A stretch of DNA of 38,253 nucleotides from Betaproteobacteria bacterium (GTDB lineage: Bacteria > Pseudomonadota > Gammaproteobacteria > Burkholderiales > SG8-41): the NCBI GenBank assembly GCA_016868035.1, contig VGID01000038.1, forward strand, positions 1 to 38,253, given 5' to 3'. Positions 1 through 6,878 of this stretch are shown here, one piece after another; within the stretch, counting starts at the first letter, position 1, and the number at the start of each line of letters is the position of its first letter. The notes beneath the pieces are model-generated. The model was not told where the DNA came from. It saw only the letters and a program-made list of their open reading frames with translations, and ran no database searches. Both the position numbers and the translations under genes were made by a program.

Positions 1-24
1 AACCGTTTAAAGGCGAGCTATGAC

Positions 25-103
25 TGTTCTGCGAACGCTGAGACTCGGTCACGTCCACGTCAAAAAAGTGTTCTGCGAACGCTGAGATTCGCCCGGTAAA
101 CGG
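25..103. repeat. Direct pair of a GTTC-N3-GAAC repeat, inverted relative to the right end
   Basis: TGTTCTGCGAACGCTGAGA occurs at 25-43 and 69-87, 44 bases apart. Its reverse complement core occurs twice at 38136-38177. The copy at 68-103 also shares an outer segment (TTTACCGGG on the minus strand) with 38118-38152, so the two window ends carry related elements in opposite orientation. The core contains the imperfect palindrome GTTC-TGC-GAAC. It could be a regulator site, the end of an insertion element, or a dispersed repeat at which an assembly stopped. No coding sequence is supported in 1-157. Confidence 0.8.
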
Positions 104-145
104 TGAACGGTCGGCGGAGAAAGCGGCATAAACGGAATCTCGTGC

Positions 146-180
146 GCTGCTTACCGCTTACTGCTTACCGCTCGCCGGTT
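146..180. repeat. Short-period repeat (GGTAAGCAGTAAGCGGTAAG type) over the VOC gene stop
   Basis: Read on the minus strand, this stretch is a run of degenerate 7-8 base units (GCGGTAAGCAG-TAAGCGG-TAAGCAG). It contains the last codons and the TAA stop of the VOC gene. Similar units lie at the peroxiredoxin stop (3320-3345), at 31752-31830 and at 38013-38128. Confidence 0.6.
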
Positions 181-547
181 CTGAAATCTCGATGAGATTT
201 CCGTCGGGATCGCGCACGTAGATCGAGCGGATCCGAAATCGCGCACCGGTGCGCTCGACCGGCCCTTCCTCGATCTCCACTTTGCTCCGCTTGATGTGCG
301 CGATCACCTGTTCGAGAGGCCGGTCGGCGAGAAAGCACAGGTCGAGCGAGCCGGGCGTGGGCGTGCGCGCCTTGATGAAGGCGCCGACACCGGGCGGGTG
401 CACGTTGAACTTGTGGTCCCCGAAACGCAGCGCGATACGGCCCTCGCCGTAGCGCTCCAGTTGCATGCCGAGCACGCGGGTGTAGAAATCCGTGCACCGG
501 TCGAGATCACCGGTGGTTAGAACGATGTGGTCGATTCCGCCTATCAC
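158..547 (-). CDS. VOC family (glyoxalase/dioxygenase fold) protein
   Basis: A 129-residue single-domain vicinal-oxygen-chelate protein. The N-terminus (GGIDHIVLTTGDLDRCTDFY) carries the first metal-ligand His of the fold. Residues near 50-60 (HKFNVHPPG) and the C-terminal DPDGNLIEI strand are the usual second-half signatures, the last with the terminal metal-ligand Glu. It resembles the small 'VOC family virulence protein' group; its reaction is unknown. I chose the GTG at 547 because a perfect AGGAGG lies 6 bases upstream on the minus strand (554-559). Upstream in-frame codons to 763 encode residues unlike the family. The gene is divergent from the CFA-synthase-like gene at 721. Its last codons and stop fall in a short-period intergenic repeat. 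Confidence 0.85.
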   Translation of the reverse strand: MIGGIDHIVLTTGDLDRCTDFYTRVLGMQLERYGEGRIALRFGDHKFNVHPPGVGAFIKARTPTPGSLDLCFLADRPLEQVIAHIKRSKVEIEEGPVERTGARFRIRSIYVRDPDGNLIEISEPASGKQ

Positions 548-720
548 GCCCTGCCTCCTGATACACTGTCTTGCAGCAACAATTGTCCGATATCCGCGGA
601 CGCAGGTAAACGCGCCGGCGGGGGCTGGCTCTGGCGAGGCATATTGCCGCACAATCTGCCAACGGAAACCCGCCGGCACGGCCCGGCGGGTGACCGCCGG
701 ACACGGGAGGCTTGGCAACC

Positions 721-1983
721 ATGACGGACCGGGTCTCGAGCCTGCGGGCGTTGCCGCACCCAACCCACGCCATCGAACGCGTGCTGCGCGCGAGCGGACG
801 GCACACCGACATCTGCTTTCGCGTCGTGTTCGCGGACGGGTCGTGGTTCCAGAATCGCGACGGGGCTGCTGCGGTCACTCTCGTGTTCCGGCGGCGCCTT
901 GCCGAATGGCGCGTCGCGCTGCTCGGCTATGTCGGCATGCTCGAGTGCTATTTCGACCAGTCGCTCGACATCGAGGGCGACATCGCGGCCGCGTTCCGGG
1001 CGGGCATGGAGGGCGGCTTCGACATGCGCCCCAATCGTATCAACTCGCTGCGCAACCGCTGGCACGAGTTGCGGTTCGGCAACCGCTCCTTTGCGCAGGC
1101 CAAGGCCAATGCCCGCTTCCATTACGGGCTGGGCACCGAGTTCTACCGCCGCTGGCTCGACCATCCCTATCTCATGTACACCTGCTCCTACTGGCAAGAG
1201 GGCACCCGCACGCTGGAGGAAGCGCAGCAAAACAAGATGGAGCACGTGTGCCGCAAGGTCATGCTCAAGCCGGGCGAGCGCTTCGTGGACGTCGGCTGCG
1301 GCTGGGGCGGTTTCGTTTTTTACGCCTGGGAGCGCTACCGGGCGCTCGGCACGGGAGTGAACAACACGACCGAGCAGGTCGAGGCCATGCGCGAGGAGGT
1401 TGCGCGGCGCGGGCTCGGGGACAGGCTGCACGTGATCGAGGCCGATTTCCGCGAGATACCCGGGCAGTACGACAAATGCATCTCCATCGGCGTGCTCGAG
1501 CACGCGGGCCGCGACCAGCTTGCCGAAGTCGTCCGCGCGCACGCGGACTGTCTCAAGCCCGGAGGGATCGGGCTTCTGCACTTCATCGGCCACGTCGGCG
1601 CCTACGAGACGGAGTTCTACATCCGCAAGCACATCTTTCCCGGCGGCTGGATCCCGAGCCTCGCCGAGACGATCACCGAGATGGAGCGCGCCGGGCTCGA
1701 GGTCCTCGACATCGAAAACCTGCGCCGCAACTACGCGCTCACGCTCGACTGCTGGGCGCAGCGTTTCGACGCGAACTGGCACGAGATCCACGCGCTCGAC
1801 CCCGCCCGGTTCGACGAATGCTTCCGCCGCAAGTGGCGCGCGTATCTGTACTCGTGCGCCGAGATGTTCCGCTCGCCCACCGGCTACACGCATTTCTTCC
1901 AGATCGTCTACAGCAAGGGTAACGTCGGGCGCGACTACCCGATGAGCCGCAGGCATCTCTACGCGCAGGGCCGCGCTTCTTGA
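721..1983 (+). CDS. SAM-dependent cyclopropane-fatty-acyl-phospholipid synthase family methyltransferase
   Basis: A 420-residue Mycolic_acid_cyclopropane-synthase/CFA family protein acting on unsaturated acyl chains of membrane phospholipids. Visible signatures are HYGLGTEFYRRWLD (about 134-147, the HYD-x-N-x-FY region), YTCSYWQEG (153-161), SAM-binding motif I VDVGCGWGG (189-197) and a GVLEHAG segment. Length matches CFA synthases and mycobacterial UfaA1. The ATG at 721 is preferred over the TTG at 712, because GGGAGG at 705-710 is 10 bases from the ATG but only one base from the TTG. The stop overlaps the start of the downstream flavoprotein gene (TTGA), so the two are probably co-translated. 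That coupling points to making 10-methyl or methylated-alkene fatty acids rather than plain cyclopropanes. CFA family: very sure; 10-methyl product: inference. Confidence 0.92.
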   Translation: MTDRVSSLRALPHPTHAIERVLRASGRHTDICFRVVFADGSWFQNRDGAAAVTLVFRRRLAEWRVALLGYVGMLECYFDQSLDIEGDIAAAFRAGMEGGFDMRPNRINSLRNRWHELRFGNRSFAQAKANARFHYGLGTEFYRRWLDHPYLMYTCSYWQEGTRTLEEAQQNKMEHVCRKVMLKPGERFVDVGCGWGGFVFYAWERYRALGTGVNNTTEQVEAMREEVARRGLGDRLHVIEADFREIPGQYDKCISIGVLEHAGRDQLAEVVRAHADCLKPGGIGLLHFIGHVGAYETEFYIRKHIFPGGWIPSLAETITEMERAGLEVLDIENLRRNYALTLDCWAQRFDANWHEIHALDPARFDECFRRKWRAYLYSCAEMFRSPTGYTHFFQIVYSKGNVGRDYPMSRRHLYAQGRAS

Positions 1984-3317
1984 GTGCCGCCAGCACGTTT
2001 GCTGCGCGCAAGGCGCAACTCGTTCGCCGGCTCGCCGGCCGCGGCGGGGAGATGCGCCTGCACAAGCGCACGAGCTCCAATCTCTTCCGCTACGCGCCGC
2101 GCCGCGAAGCGCGCCGCGGCCTCGACCTCGACGGCTTCGATCACGTGCTCGGCGCGGACCCGGCAACGCGCACGCTGGACGCGGAGGGGCTCGCAACCTT
2201 CGAGTCCATCGTGGAACATACTCTCCCCCACGGCCTGGTGCCGCTGGTCACTCCGGAGCTCAAGCACATCACGCTCGGCGGGGCAATCGTCGGTATCGGC
2301 ATCGAGTCGAACTGCTACCGCCACGGCTTCGTCCACGACGCGCTGATCGAAGCCGAAGTGCTGCTCCCCGACGGGCGCATCGTGCTGTGCACCGCGAAGA
2401 ACGACCACGCCGACCTCTTCCGCGCGCTGCCCAACTCGTACGGGACGCTCGGCTATATCCTGCGCGCCAAGGTGAGGCTCATGGCCGCTGCGCCCCATGT
2501 GCACCTGCATACGATCTCCTTCGACGATCCCGTTGCCTTTCTCGAGGCCATGCGCGCGGCGACCGGGCGCGCGGACGTGGACTTCATCGAGGGGCTGTTC
2601 TACGGGCGCGAGCGCCTGTTCCTGATCCTCGCGCGCTTCGAGGAGCGGGTGCCGCGGACCGATGACATTCTGCGGCACAACATCTTCTACAAGCTCGTGA
2701 CGCGGGAGCCCGACGTTTACCTCACGACGCACGATTACCTTTTCCGCTACGACCCGGAGTGGTTCTGGAACCTGCCGGAGGGCTGGCCGTACCGCCTCTT
2801 CCGCCGCTATGCACCCGCCGGGCTGCGCAACTCCGGCTTCTACAAACGCTACACGGGAATCCGGAACCAGCTCAGGTCCGCGCTGCCGCTGCGCCCCGGC
2901 GAGGACGAGGAGCCGCTCATCCAGGACTGGGAGGTCCCGTGGGACCAGGCTGCCGAATTGATGCGCTTCGCGCTCTCCGAGGTGGATCTCGCGGGCAAGC
3001 CGTGGGTCGCCACGCCGATCCGCACGCCTGCATCCCCCACGCTCTACCCCGTGCGCGCGGGCGTGCTCTACTTCAACCTCGGATGCTACTGCCAGGTGAA
3101 AAAACGCCCCGGCGAGGGCGATTACCACTACACCAGGATCATGGACCGGAAGTGCTTCGAGCTGGGCGGCATCAAGATGCTCTACTCCTCGACATTTCTC
3201 GACGAGCCCGAGTTCGACCGCATCTACAACGGGGCAGCCTACCGCGAGATCAAGAAGAAATACGATCCGCATGGCGCGCTGCGCACGCTCTACGACAAGT
3301 GCGTCCTGCACCGCTGA
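1980..3317 (+). CDS. DHCR24-like FAD-binding oxidoreductase coupled to the CFA-type enzyme
   Basis: A 445-residue FAD_binding_4 (vanillyl-alcohol oxidase fold) protein. The segment VTPELKHITLGGAIVGIGIE (about residues 87-106), followed by an LLPDGRIV strand, is the FAD-binding signature of the Diminuto/DHCR24 branch. That branch reduces or isomerises isolated carbon-carbon double bonds. The likely start is a TTG at 1980 whose codon overlaps the TGA of the upstream gene. No ATG gives a full-length domain. Actinobacterial 10-methyl fatty acid synthesis (BfaA/BfaB, TmsA/TmsB) and the furan-fatty-acid pathway (UfaD/UfaM) pair exactly these two families. The probable role is to reduce or desaturate the methylated acyl chain made by the 721-1983 product. 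No second methyltransferase or UfaO-like gene is next to it. Confidence 0.85.
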   Translation: MSAASTFAARKAQLVRRLAGRGGEMRLHKRTSSNLFRYAPRREARRGLDLDGFDHVLGADPATRTLDAEGLATFESIVEHTLPHGLVPLVTPELKHITLGGAIVGIGIESNCYRHGFVHDALIEAEVLLPDGRIVLCTAKNDHADLFRALPNSYGTLGYILRAKVRLMAAAPHVHLHTISFDDPVAFLEAMRAATGRADVDFIEGLFYGRERLFLILARFEERVPRTDDILRHNIFYKLVTREPDVYLTTHDYLFRYDPEWFWNLPEGWPYRLFRRYAPAGLRNSGFYKRYTGIRNQLRSALPLRPGEDEEPLIQDWEVPWDQAAELMRFALSEVDLAGKPWVATPIRTPASPTLYPVRAGVLYFNLGCYCQVKKRPGEGDYHYTRIMDRKCFELGGIKMLYSSTFLDEPEFDRIYNGAAYREIKKKYDPHGALRTLYDKCVLHR

Positions 3318-3332
3318 GACGCAGCGGACCGC

Positions 3333-3866
3333 TTACCGGTTCTGCAGCTTTTGCAGGTCCTCGATGACTTCCCGGGAGTTGCGCGACGTGCTCGCGGAAA
3401 GATAGACCCTGGCGATGCGGCCCTCCGGATCGATCAGAAAGGTGTTTCGCTTGGCGAACTTCACGACGCCCAGGTCATGAATGGAACCGTAGCGGCCCGC
3501 CACGCTGCCGCCGGTATCCGCGAGCAGAGGAAACGGCAAGCCGTACTTCTTCGCGAACCGGGAATGGCTCGCCGCGTCGTCCACGCTCACGCCCACCACC
3601 TCGGCGCCCATCGCGCTCAACTTGTGCCAGTCGTCGCGGAACGTGCACGCCTGCTCGGTGCAGCCGGGCGTATTGTTCTTCGGATAAAAATAAAGCACGA
3701 GCCACTTGTTGCGGAAATCGGCGAGGCTGTGCGTCTTTCCGTTCTGGTCGGGAAGCGAGAACCCGGGAGCGGGGTCGCCCGCCTTCGGCACGCCCGAGGC
3801 GGAAGCGGAGCGCTGCCACAGCAGCAGCGCGATGATGACCACGATGATGACGATGAGCCACTTCAT
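3333..3866 (-). CDS. Membrane-anchored peroxiredoxin, BCP/PrxQ type
   Basis: A 177-residue thiol peroxidase. Residues 3-17 (WLIVIIVVIIALLLW) form one hydrophobic segment, a signal anchor or uncleaved signal, so the catalytic domain probably faces the periplasm. The AhpC/TSA domain runs from about 28 to 175. It has the peroxidatic Cys69 in NNTPGCTEQACTF and Cys74 five residues later, the spacing of atypical 2-Cys BCP/PrxQ enzymes. DPAPGFSLPD and FYPKNNTPGC are typical family signatures. It reduces hydroperoxides with thioredoxin-like donors. The gene converges on the FAD oxidoreductase gene with only 15 bases between stops. Its TAA stop lies in a GGTAAGCGG repeat unit. Confidence 0.93.
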   Translation of the reverse strand: MKWLIVIIVVIIALLLWQRSASASGVPKAGDPAPGFSLPDQNGKTHSLADFRNKWLVLYFYPKNNTPGCTEQACTFRDDWHKLSAMGAEVVGVSVDDAASHSRFAKKYGLPFPLLADTGGSVAGRYGSIHDLGVVKFAKRNTFLIDPEGRIARVYLSASTSRNSREVIEDLQKLQNR

Positions 3867-3885
3867 AGAAAGAAGATCAAGACGA

Positions 3886-3962
3886 TCTCAGCCGCCGATG
3901 GACGCCGATACACGCCGAGAAAAGCAAATCTTAACCACAAAGGACACGAAGGACACAAAGGG
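3886..3962 (+). repeat. Dispersed intergenic repeats (GCCGATGGACGCCGAT and AAGGACACGAAGGACAC types)
   Basis: Two repeat types are joined upstream of the peroxiredoxin start. First, AGCCGCCGATGGACGCCGAT followed by ACACGCCGAG, a member of the 10-13 base-period family also found at 12530, 12666, 14225, 14375, 22479 and 37971. Second, a tandem AACCACAAAGGACACGAAGG-ACACAAAGG run at 3932-3961. Neither encodes a recognisable product. Confidence 0.65.
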
Positions 3963-3999
3963 GAACGGGTTAAATCCTCATCATCATCCCTCATCCCTG

Positions 4000-4028
4000 A
4001 TGATTTTAGCCCACTGGGCTAAAATCAT
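4000..4028. promoter_or_regulatory. Perfect 14-bp palindrome overlapping the tRNA-Arg promoter
   Basis: ATGATTTTAGCCCA (4000-4013) and TGGGCTAAAATCAT (4015-4028) are perfect inverted copies around a single C. The right arm contains TAAAAT (4020-4025), a good -10 box placed about 10 bases before the mature tRNA start. The -35 region is weak. The palindrome is not followed by a T tract, so a terminator is unlikely. Confidence 0.55.
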
Positions 4029-4034
4029 GCCTGC

Positions 4035-4110
4035 GCCCCGGTAGCTCAGTGGATAGAGCAGCCCCCTCCTAAGGGGCAGGTCGGACGTTCGATTCGTCTC
4101 CGGGGTGCCA
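4035..4110 (+). tRNA. tRNA-Arg (anticodon CCU)
   Basis: A complete 76-base cloverleaf with encoded CCA. The acceptor GCCCCGG (4035-4041) pairs with CCGGGGT (4100-4106), with G discriminator and CCA at 4108-4110. The D arm contains TAGCTCAGTGGATAGAGCA. The anticodon arm is GCCCC-CTCCTAA-GGGGC (4061-4077) with CCT at loop positions 34-36. The T loop is TTCGATT. It reads AGG codons, which are rare in this GC-rich DNA. No integrase gene lies beside it in this window. Confidence 0.97.
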
Positions 4111-4128
4111 TTCCCAAGGCAGAAGATA

Positions 4129-4212
4129 GAAGGATGAAGGCAGAAGTAGCGAATCGACACCGCTACCCGCAAGAATCTTTTCCGCCTTCTACTTCATCCT
4201 TCAGCCTTTTTG
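4129..4212 (+). terminator. Nested inverted repeat and T run after the tRNA
   Basis: GAAGGATGAAG (4129-4139) pairs with CTTCATCCTTC (4192-4202). An inner GTAGCG/CGCTAC pair (4146-4151, 4161-4166) lies between them. CCTTTTTGCG follows at 4205-4214. This could end the tRNA transcript, or it could be a dispersed hairpin repeat: GAAGGATGAAGG units recur within it. Confidence 0.4.
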
Positions 4213-4332
4213 CGTCCCGGCGCGCGGCATCGCGCCGGATCGCGATCAGGTCCCCCTAAGCCGCGAATGGGCGGTCAGGCGCTCTACCAGCGCGCGCAGC
4301 AAAACGAAGGACCGGCATCCGGCTGCAGCCGC

Positions 4333-4563
4333 TCACTGCTCCTTGGAGCCCGGCTCCAGCCCGAGCATACGCAGCACCCACACGAGCACGAAGCCCACGA
4401 CCAGCGGCCACCAGTGCATCAGCAGGATCGCCAGCACCGCCGATCCGCCGTACGTGATCCCCATCAGCAGCAGGCCGGGATGCCGCGTGCGGCCGTGCGC
4501 AAAGAACAGCGCCATCGAGATGAGGAAAAACAGCCCGGCGACGACGTAGATGATGATCTTCAC
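4333..4563 (-). CDS. Small hydrophobic membrane protein, unknown function
   Basis: A 76-residue protein with three hydrophobic stretches: IIIYVVAGLFFLISMALFFA, LLLMGITYGGSAVLAILL and WWPLVVGFVLVWVLRML. A short charged loop (HGRTRHPG) follows the first, and the tail is polar. I chose the GTG at 4563, which places the first membrane segment at the N-terminus. The reading frame stays open to 4665, but that part would be translated from a short-period repeat (CATCACCCATCACCC) and is unlikely to be protein. There is no clear ribosome binding site. It resembles small uncharacterised betaproteobacterial membrane proteins, and I cannot assign a role. Confidence 0.6.
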   Translation of the reverse strand: MKIIIYVVAGLFFLISMALFFAHGRTRHPGLLLMGITYGGSAVLAILLMHWWPLVVGFVLVWVLRMLGLEPGSKEQ

Positions 4564-4690
4564 GAGCGTGACGGGTGATGGGTGATGGGTGATGAGAAAC
4601 GAATGACCGGCATATGCCTTACGCTGGCCCGTACGGGAATTCGACGCACACGAGTCACCAGTCACGAGTCACGAGTCACAAGTCACGCAT
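4564..4690. repeat. Short-period repeats (GTGATGGGTGATGGG and TCACGAGTCAC types)
   Basis: GACGGGTGATGGGTGATGGG and then TGATGAG (4570-4596) and ACGAGTCACCAGTCACGAGT followed by CACGAGTCACAAGTCACG (4649-4686) are degenerate 7-8 base tandem units. They lie between the small membrane protein gene and the MFS gene. Related runs occur at 12627-12657, 22551-22580 and 23700-23738. Confidence 0.6.
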
Positions 4691-4758
4691 CATCATCCAA
4701 AGTGCTGCTATGATTGTCACAGAAACGCGAAAAAAATGTAACCTCGACCCGACCGCAC

Positions 4759-5946
4759 ATGCCACAGCCCAGGCCCAGGCGCACGCTCGCCGTCGGGTGC
4801 GCGGTCCATACCGTGCACGACGGATTCTCCGACGTCACGTACGTGCTGCTGCCGCTGCTCGCACAGACGTTCAACCTCTCCCTCGCGCAGGTCGGGCTCA
4901 TCCGCGGCGCCTACCGAGCCGCGATGGCGGCGTTCCAGATTCCGGCCGGGCTCGTCGCCGAGCGCTTCGGCGAGCGCAACCTGCTCGCGCTGGGGACGCT
5001 CGTCGCGGGCCTCGCGTTCATTGCGCTCGGGTTCGCGTCGGGCTTCTGGGTGATCCTGCTCGCGCTGTTCTTCGCCGGGCTCGGCGCCGCCGTCCAGCAC
5101 CCGCTGTGCTCGACGATCATTTCGCACGCGTATCCGGACGCGGGGCGCCGAGCCGCGCTTGGAACCTACAACTTCTTCGGCGACGTCGGGAAGTTCCTGT
5201 TCGGAGGCATCGTTAGCGTGCTGCTCGTCGCCGGATTATCGTGGGAGCCGCCGGTGATCGCCTTCGGCGTGATCGGCGTAATCGCCGCGGCCATGATCCT
5301 CTTCCTGGTGAGCGACACGCACGCGATGCGCCCGACAGGGACCGCCGTGACCGCGCCCGGGCGGAGCGGCTGGGGCATACACAGCCGGCAGGGATTCGCG
5401 GCATTGTGCGCGGTCGAGATCCTCGATGCGACCACGCGCACCGGCTTCCTCACCTTCGTCGCCTTCCTGCTCATCGCGAAGGGCTTGCCCGAAGGCTGGG
5501 CGGTCCTGTCGGTGCCGCTGATACTCGTCGGGGGCATGGCCGGGAAGCTCGCGTGCGGGATGCTCGCCGAGCGCTTCGGCATCATCCGCATGGTCGTCAT
5601 CACGGAAATCGGCACCGGCTGCGGGATCCTCGCGACGCTCGTCCTGCCCGACCTCGCCTCCTTCCTGCTGCTGCCGCTCGTCGGGGTCGTGCTGAACGGC
5701 ACCTCGTCGGTGCTCTACGGCACCATCGGGGATTTCGTGGACAAGGACCGCCTTCCGCGCGCGTTCGGCCTGATCTACACGCTGGGCTCCGTGTGCGGGA
5801 TCGTCGCGCCCCTCGGCTACGGGCTCCTCGGCGATGCATTCGGCGTCGAAGCGGTGATCGCGACAATCGGCATCGCGGTCTTCGCGGCGGTGCCGCTGGC
5901 GTTTGCGATGCGGCCCGCCTCCGATGTGCGCCTGAAAAGCGCCTGA
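4759..5946 (+). CDS. MFS transporter, Fsr (fosmidomycin-resistance)-like
   Basis: A 395-residue major facilitator with about 12 membrane segments. The N-terminal half opens HTVHDGFSDVTYVLLPLLAQ and contains VAERFGERNLLALG, the loop 2-3 motif A. The second half repeats this as LAERFGIIRMVV. The HxxxDxFSxxxYVLLP opening and the conserved QHP motif (AAVQHPLCSTIISHAYP) are typical of the Fsr branch and related exporters. The ATG at 4759 is used; an upstream TTG at 4714 would add 15 polar residues with no better ribosome binding site. It stands alone between repeats and the regulator gene. Substrate is unknown. A phosphonate drug, as for E. coli Fsr, is tempting beside a phosphonate cluster but unproven. 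Confidence 0.85.
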   Translation: MPQPRPRRTLAVGCAVHTVHDGFSDVTYVLLPLLAQTFNLSLAQVGLIRGAYRAAMAAFQIPAGLVAERFGERNLLALGTLVAGLAFIALGFASGFWVILLALFFAGLGAAVQHPLCSTIISHAYPDAGRRAALGTYNFFGDVGKFLFGGIVSVLLVAGLSWEPPVIAFGVIGVIAAAMILFLVSDTHAMRPTGTAVTAPGRSGWGIHSRQGFAALCAVEILDATTRTGFLTFVAFLLIAKGLPEGWAVLSVPLILVGGMAGKLACGMLAERFGIIRMVVITEIGTGCGILATLVLPDLASFLLLPLVGVVLNGTSSVLYGTIGDFVDKDRLPRAFGLIYTLGSVCGIVAPLGYGLLGDAFGVEAVIATIGIAVFAAVPLAFAMRPASDVRLKSA

Positions 5947-6048
5947 AATCAGCCTCCCCTGACGGGTGACCCGGCTCCCGCGAGAGCGGAACGCCGCACG
6001 GGCGGCACCCGTCCGGCCACGGGGCACCGGGATGGGCTGGAAACGAAG

Positions 6049-6088
6049 ATTGCGGATTGTTGACAATCTGCAATATAGCCTGTCTAAT
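6049..6088 (+). promoter_or_regulatory. Sigma70 promoter overlapped by a FadR/GntR-type operator
   Basis: TTGACA (6060-6065) and TCTAAT (6083-6088) are separated by 17 bases. ATTGCGGATTGT (6049-6060) and ACAATCTGCAAT (6063-6074) form an inverted repeat matching at 11 of 12 positions, centred on TG. The core TTGT-N2-ACAA fits operators of the FadR subfamily of GntR regulators. Bound protein would cover the -35 box, suggesting repression, probably autoregulation plus control of the TRAP/phn genes. The predicted transcription start, near 6095, falls after the ATG at 6091. Confidence 0.72.
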
Positions 6089-6090
6089 CC

Positions 6091-6861
6091 ATGTTTCCCC
6101 CGCCGCCCTCACGACCACTTCGCGTGGCCAGAAAGCAGCCATCACCGCGGACGCTGCACAGCGCCGAGATCGAGCTGCTGCAGCAGCACTCGCTCACCTC
6201 GCTGGTGCAACGCGAGCTCGAGAGGCAGATCGTCTCGGGCGAGCTCGCCTCCGGCGCCAAGTTGAATGAAGCGGACATCGCCGGCGAGCTGCGCGTCTCG
6301 CGCGGGCCGGTACGCGAGGCATTCCGCGCGCTCGAGCAGGCGGGACTGGTGCGCCTCGAGAAGAACCGCGGCGTGTTCGTGCGCCAGGTCTCGCTCGAGG
6401 AGGCGAACGAGATCTACGAGGTGCGCGCCGCGCTCGACGGGCTGATCGGGCGCCTCGCGGCCAGGCGCATCCGCCCCGAGCAGCTCGCGCGCGTGCGCGC
6501 GATCGTCAAGCGCATGCACGCGGTCGGCCGCGCGCGCGATGCCGATGCGTACTTCCCGTTGAACCTCGAGTTCCACGAGGTGCTGGCGGAGGCCGCCGGC
6601 AACCGTGCCCTGCGCGCCAACTACCGCCGCGTCGTCAATGAGCTGGATCTCTTCCGGCGCGAGACGCTCGTGCGCAATGCACAGAACATCCCGATTTCCA
6701 CGAGGGACCACGAAGCCATCCTGAATGCTGTCGTCAAGGGCGACTCGGCGCTCGCCGAGCGGCTGCTCTTCGAGCACGTCATCAACAGCCGCGAGCGCCT
6801 GCATCTCGCCTTGAAGAACCCGCCCGCGCGCGCGCCAAGAAGCGCGCGCAAAGCGGCCTGA
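6091..6861 (+). CDS. GntR/FadR-family transcriptional regulator of the phosphonate cluster
   Basis: A 256-residue regulator with an N-terminal winged helix (about 31-95, containing QRELERQIVSGELASGAKLN and ELRVSRGPVREAFRALEQAG) and a C-terminal FCD ligand domain (about 105-235). FCD metal or ligand residues are visible in NLEFHEVLAEAAGN and RDHEAILNAV. It resembles the phosphonate-utilisation regulators found beside phnA/phnY genes in Burkholderiales. The next gene starts 17 bases on, and all genes to 12501 run the same way. The start is uncertain. The ATG at 6091 lies only 2 bases after the -10 box, so translation may be leaderless or begin at the GTG at 6124; either leaves the DNA-binding domain whole. 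The effector is probably a phosphonate or its product. Confidence 0.88.
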   Translation: MFPPPPSRPLRVARKQPSPRTLHSAEIELLQQHSLTSLVQRELERQIVSGELASGAKLNEADIAGELRVSRGPVREAFRALEQAGLVRLEKNRGVFVRQVSLEEANEIYEVRAALDGLIGRLAARRIRPEQLARVRAIVKRMHAVGRARDADAYFPLNLEFHEVLAEAAGNRALRANYRRVVNELDLFRRETLVRNAQNIPISTRDHEAILNAVVKGDSALAERLLFEHVINSRERLHLALKNPPARAPRSARKAA

Positions 6862-6878
6862 CGCCCGGGTGGATTGAT

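Noticed and set aside
25-87. GTTC-N3-GAAC as a LexA (SOS) box
   Set aside because: Proteobacterial LexA boxes are CTGT-N8-ACAG type. The match to GAAC-N4-GTTC of Gram-positives is in the wrong order, and there is no SOS gene beside it.
544-2196. 550-codon open frame on the minus strand opposite the CFA-type gene
   Set aside because: It is a GC-rich mirror frame with Arg/Ala/Val-rich low-quality sequence and no domain. The plus strand encodes clear CFA and flavoprotein motifs.
3999-4028. Palindrome as a bidirectional terminator
   Set aside because: The stem carries Ts on the 5' side and As on the 3' side, the reverse of an intrinsic terminator, and no T tract follows on either strand.
4035-4110. 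tRNA-Arg as an integration site
   Set aside because: No integrase gene, no duplicated tRNA 3' end and no phage genes were seen in the window.
4759-5946. MFS gene as part of the phosphonate cluster
   Set aside because: It is separated by about 145 bases and by the regulator's own promoter. Likeness to Fsr alone does not show that it carries phosphonates.
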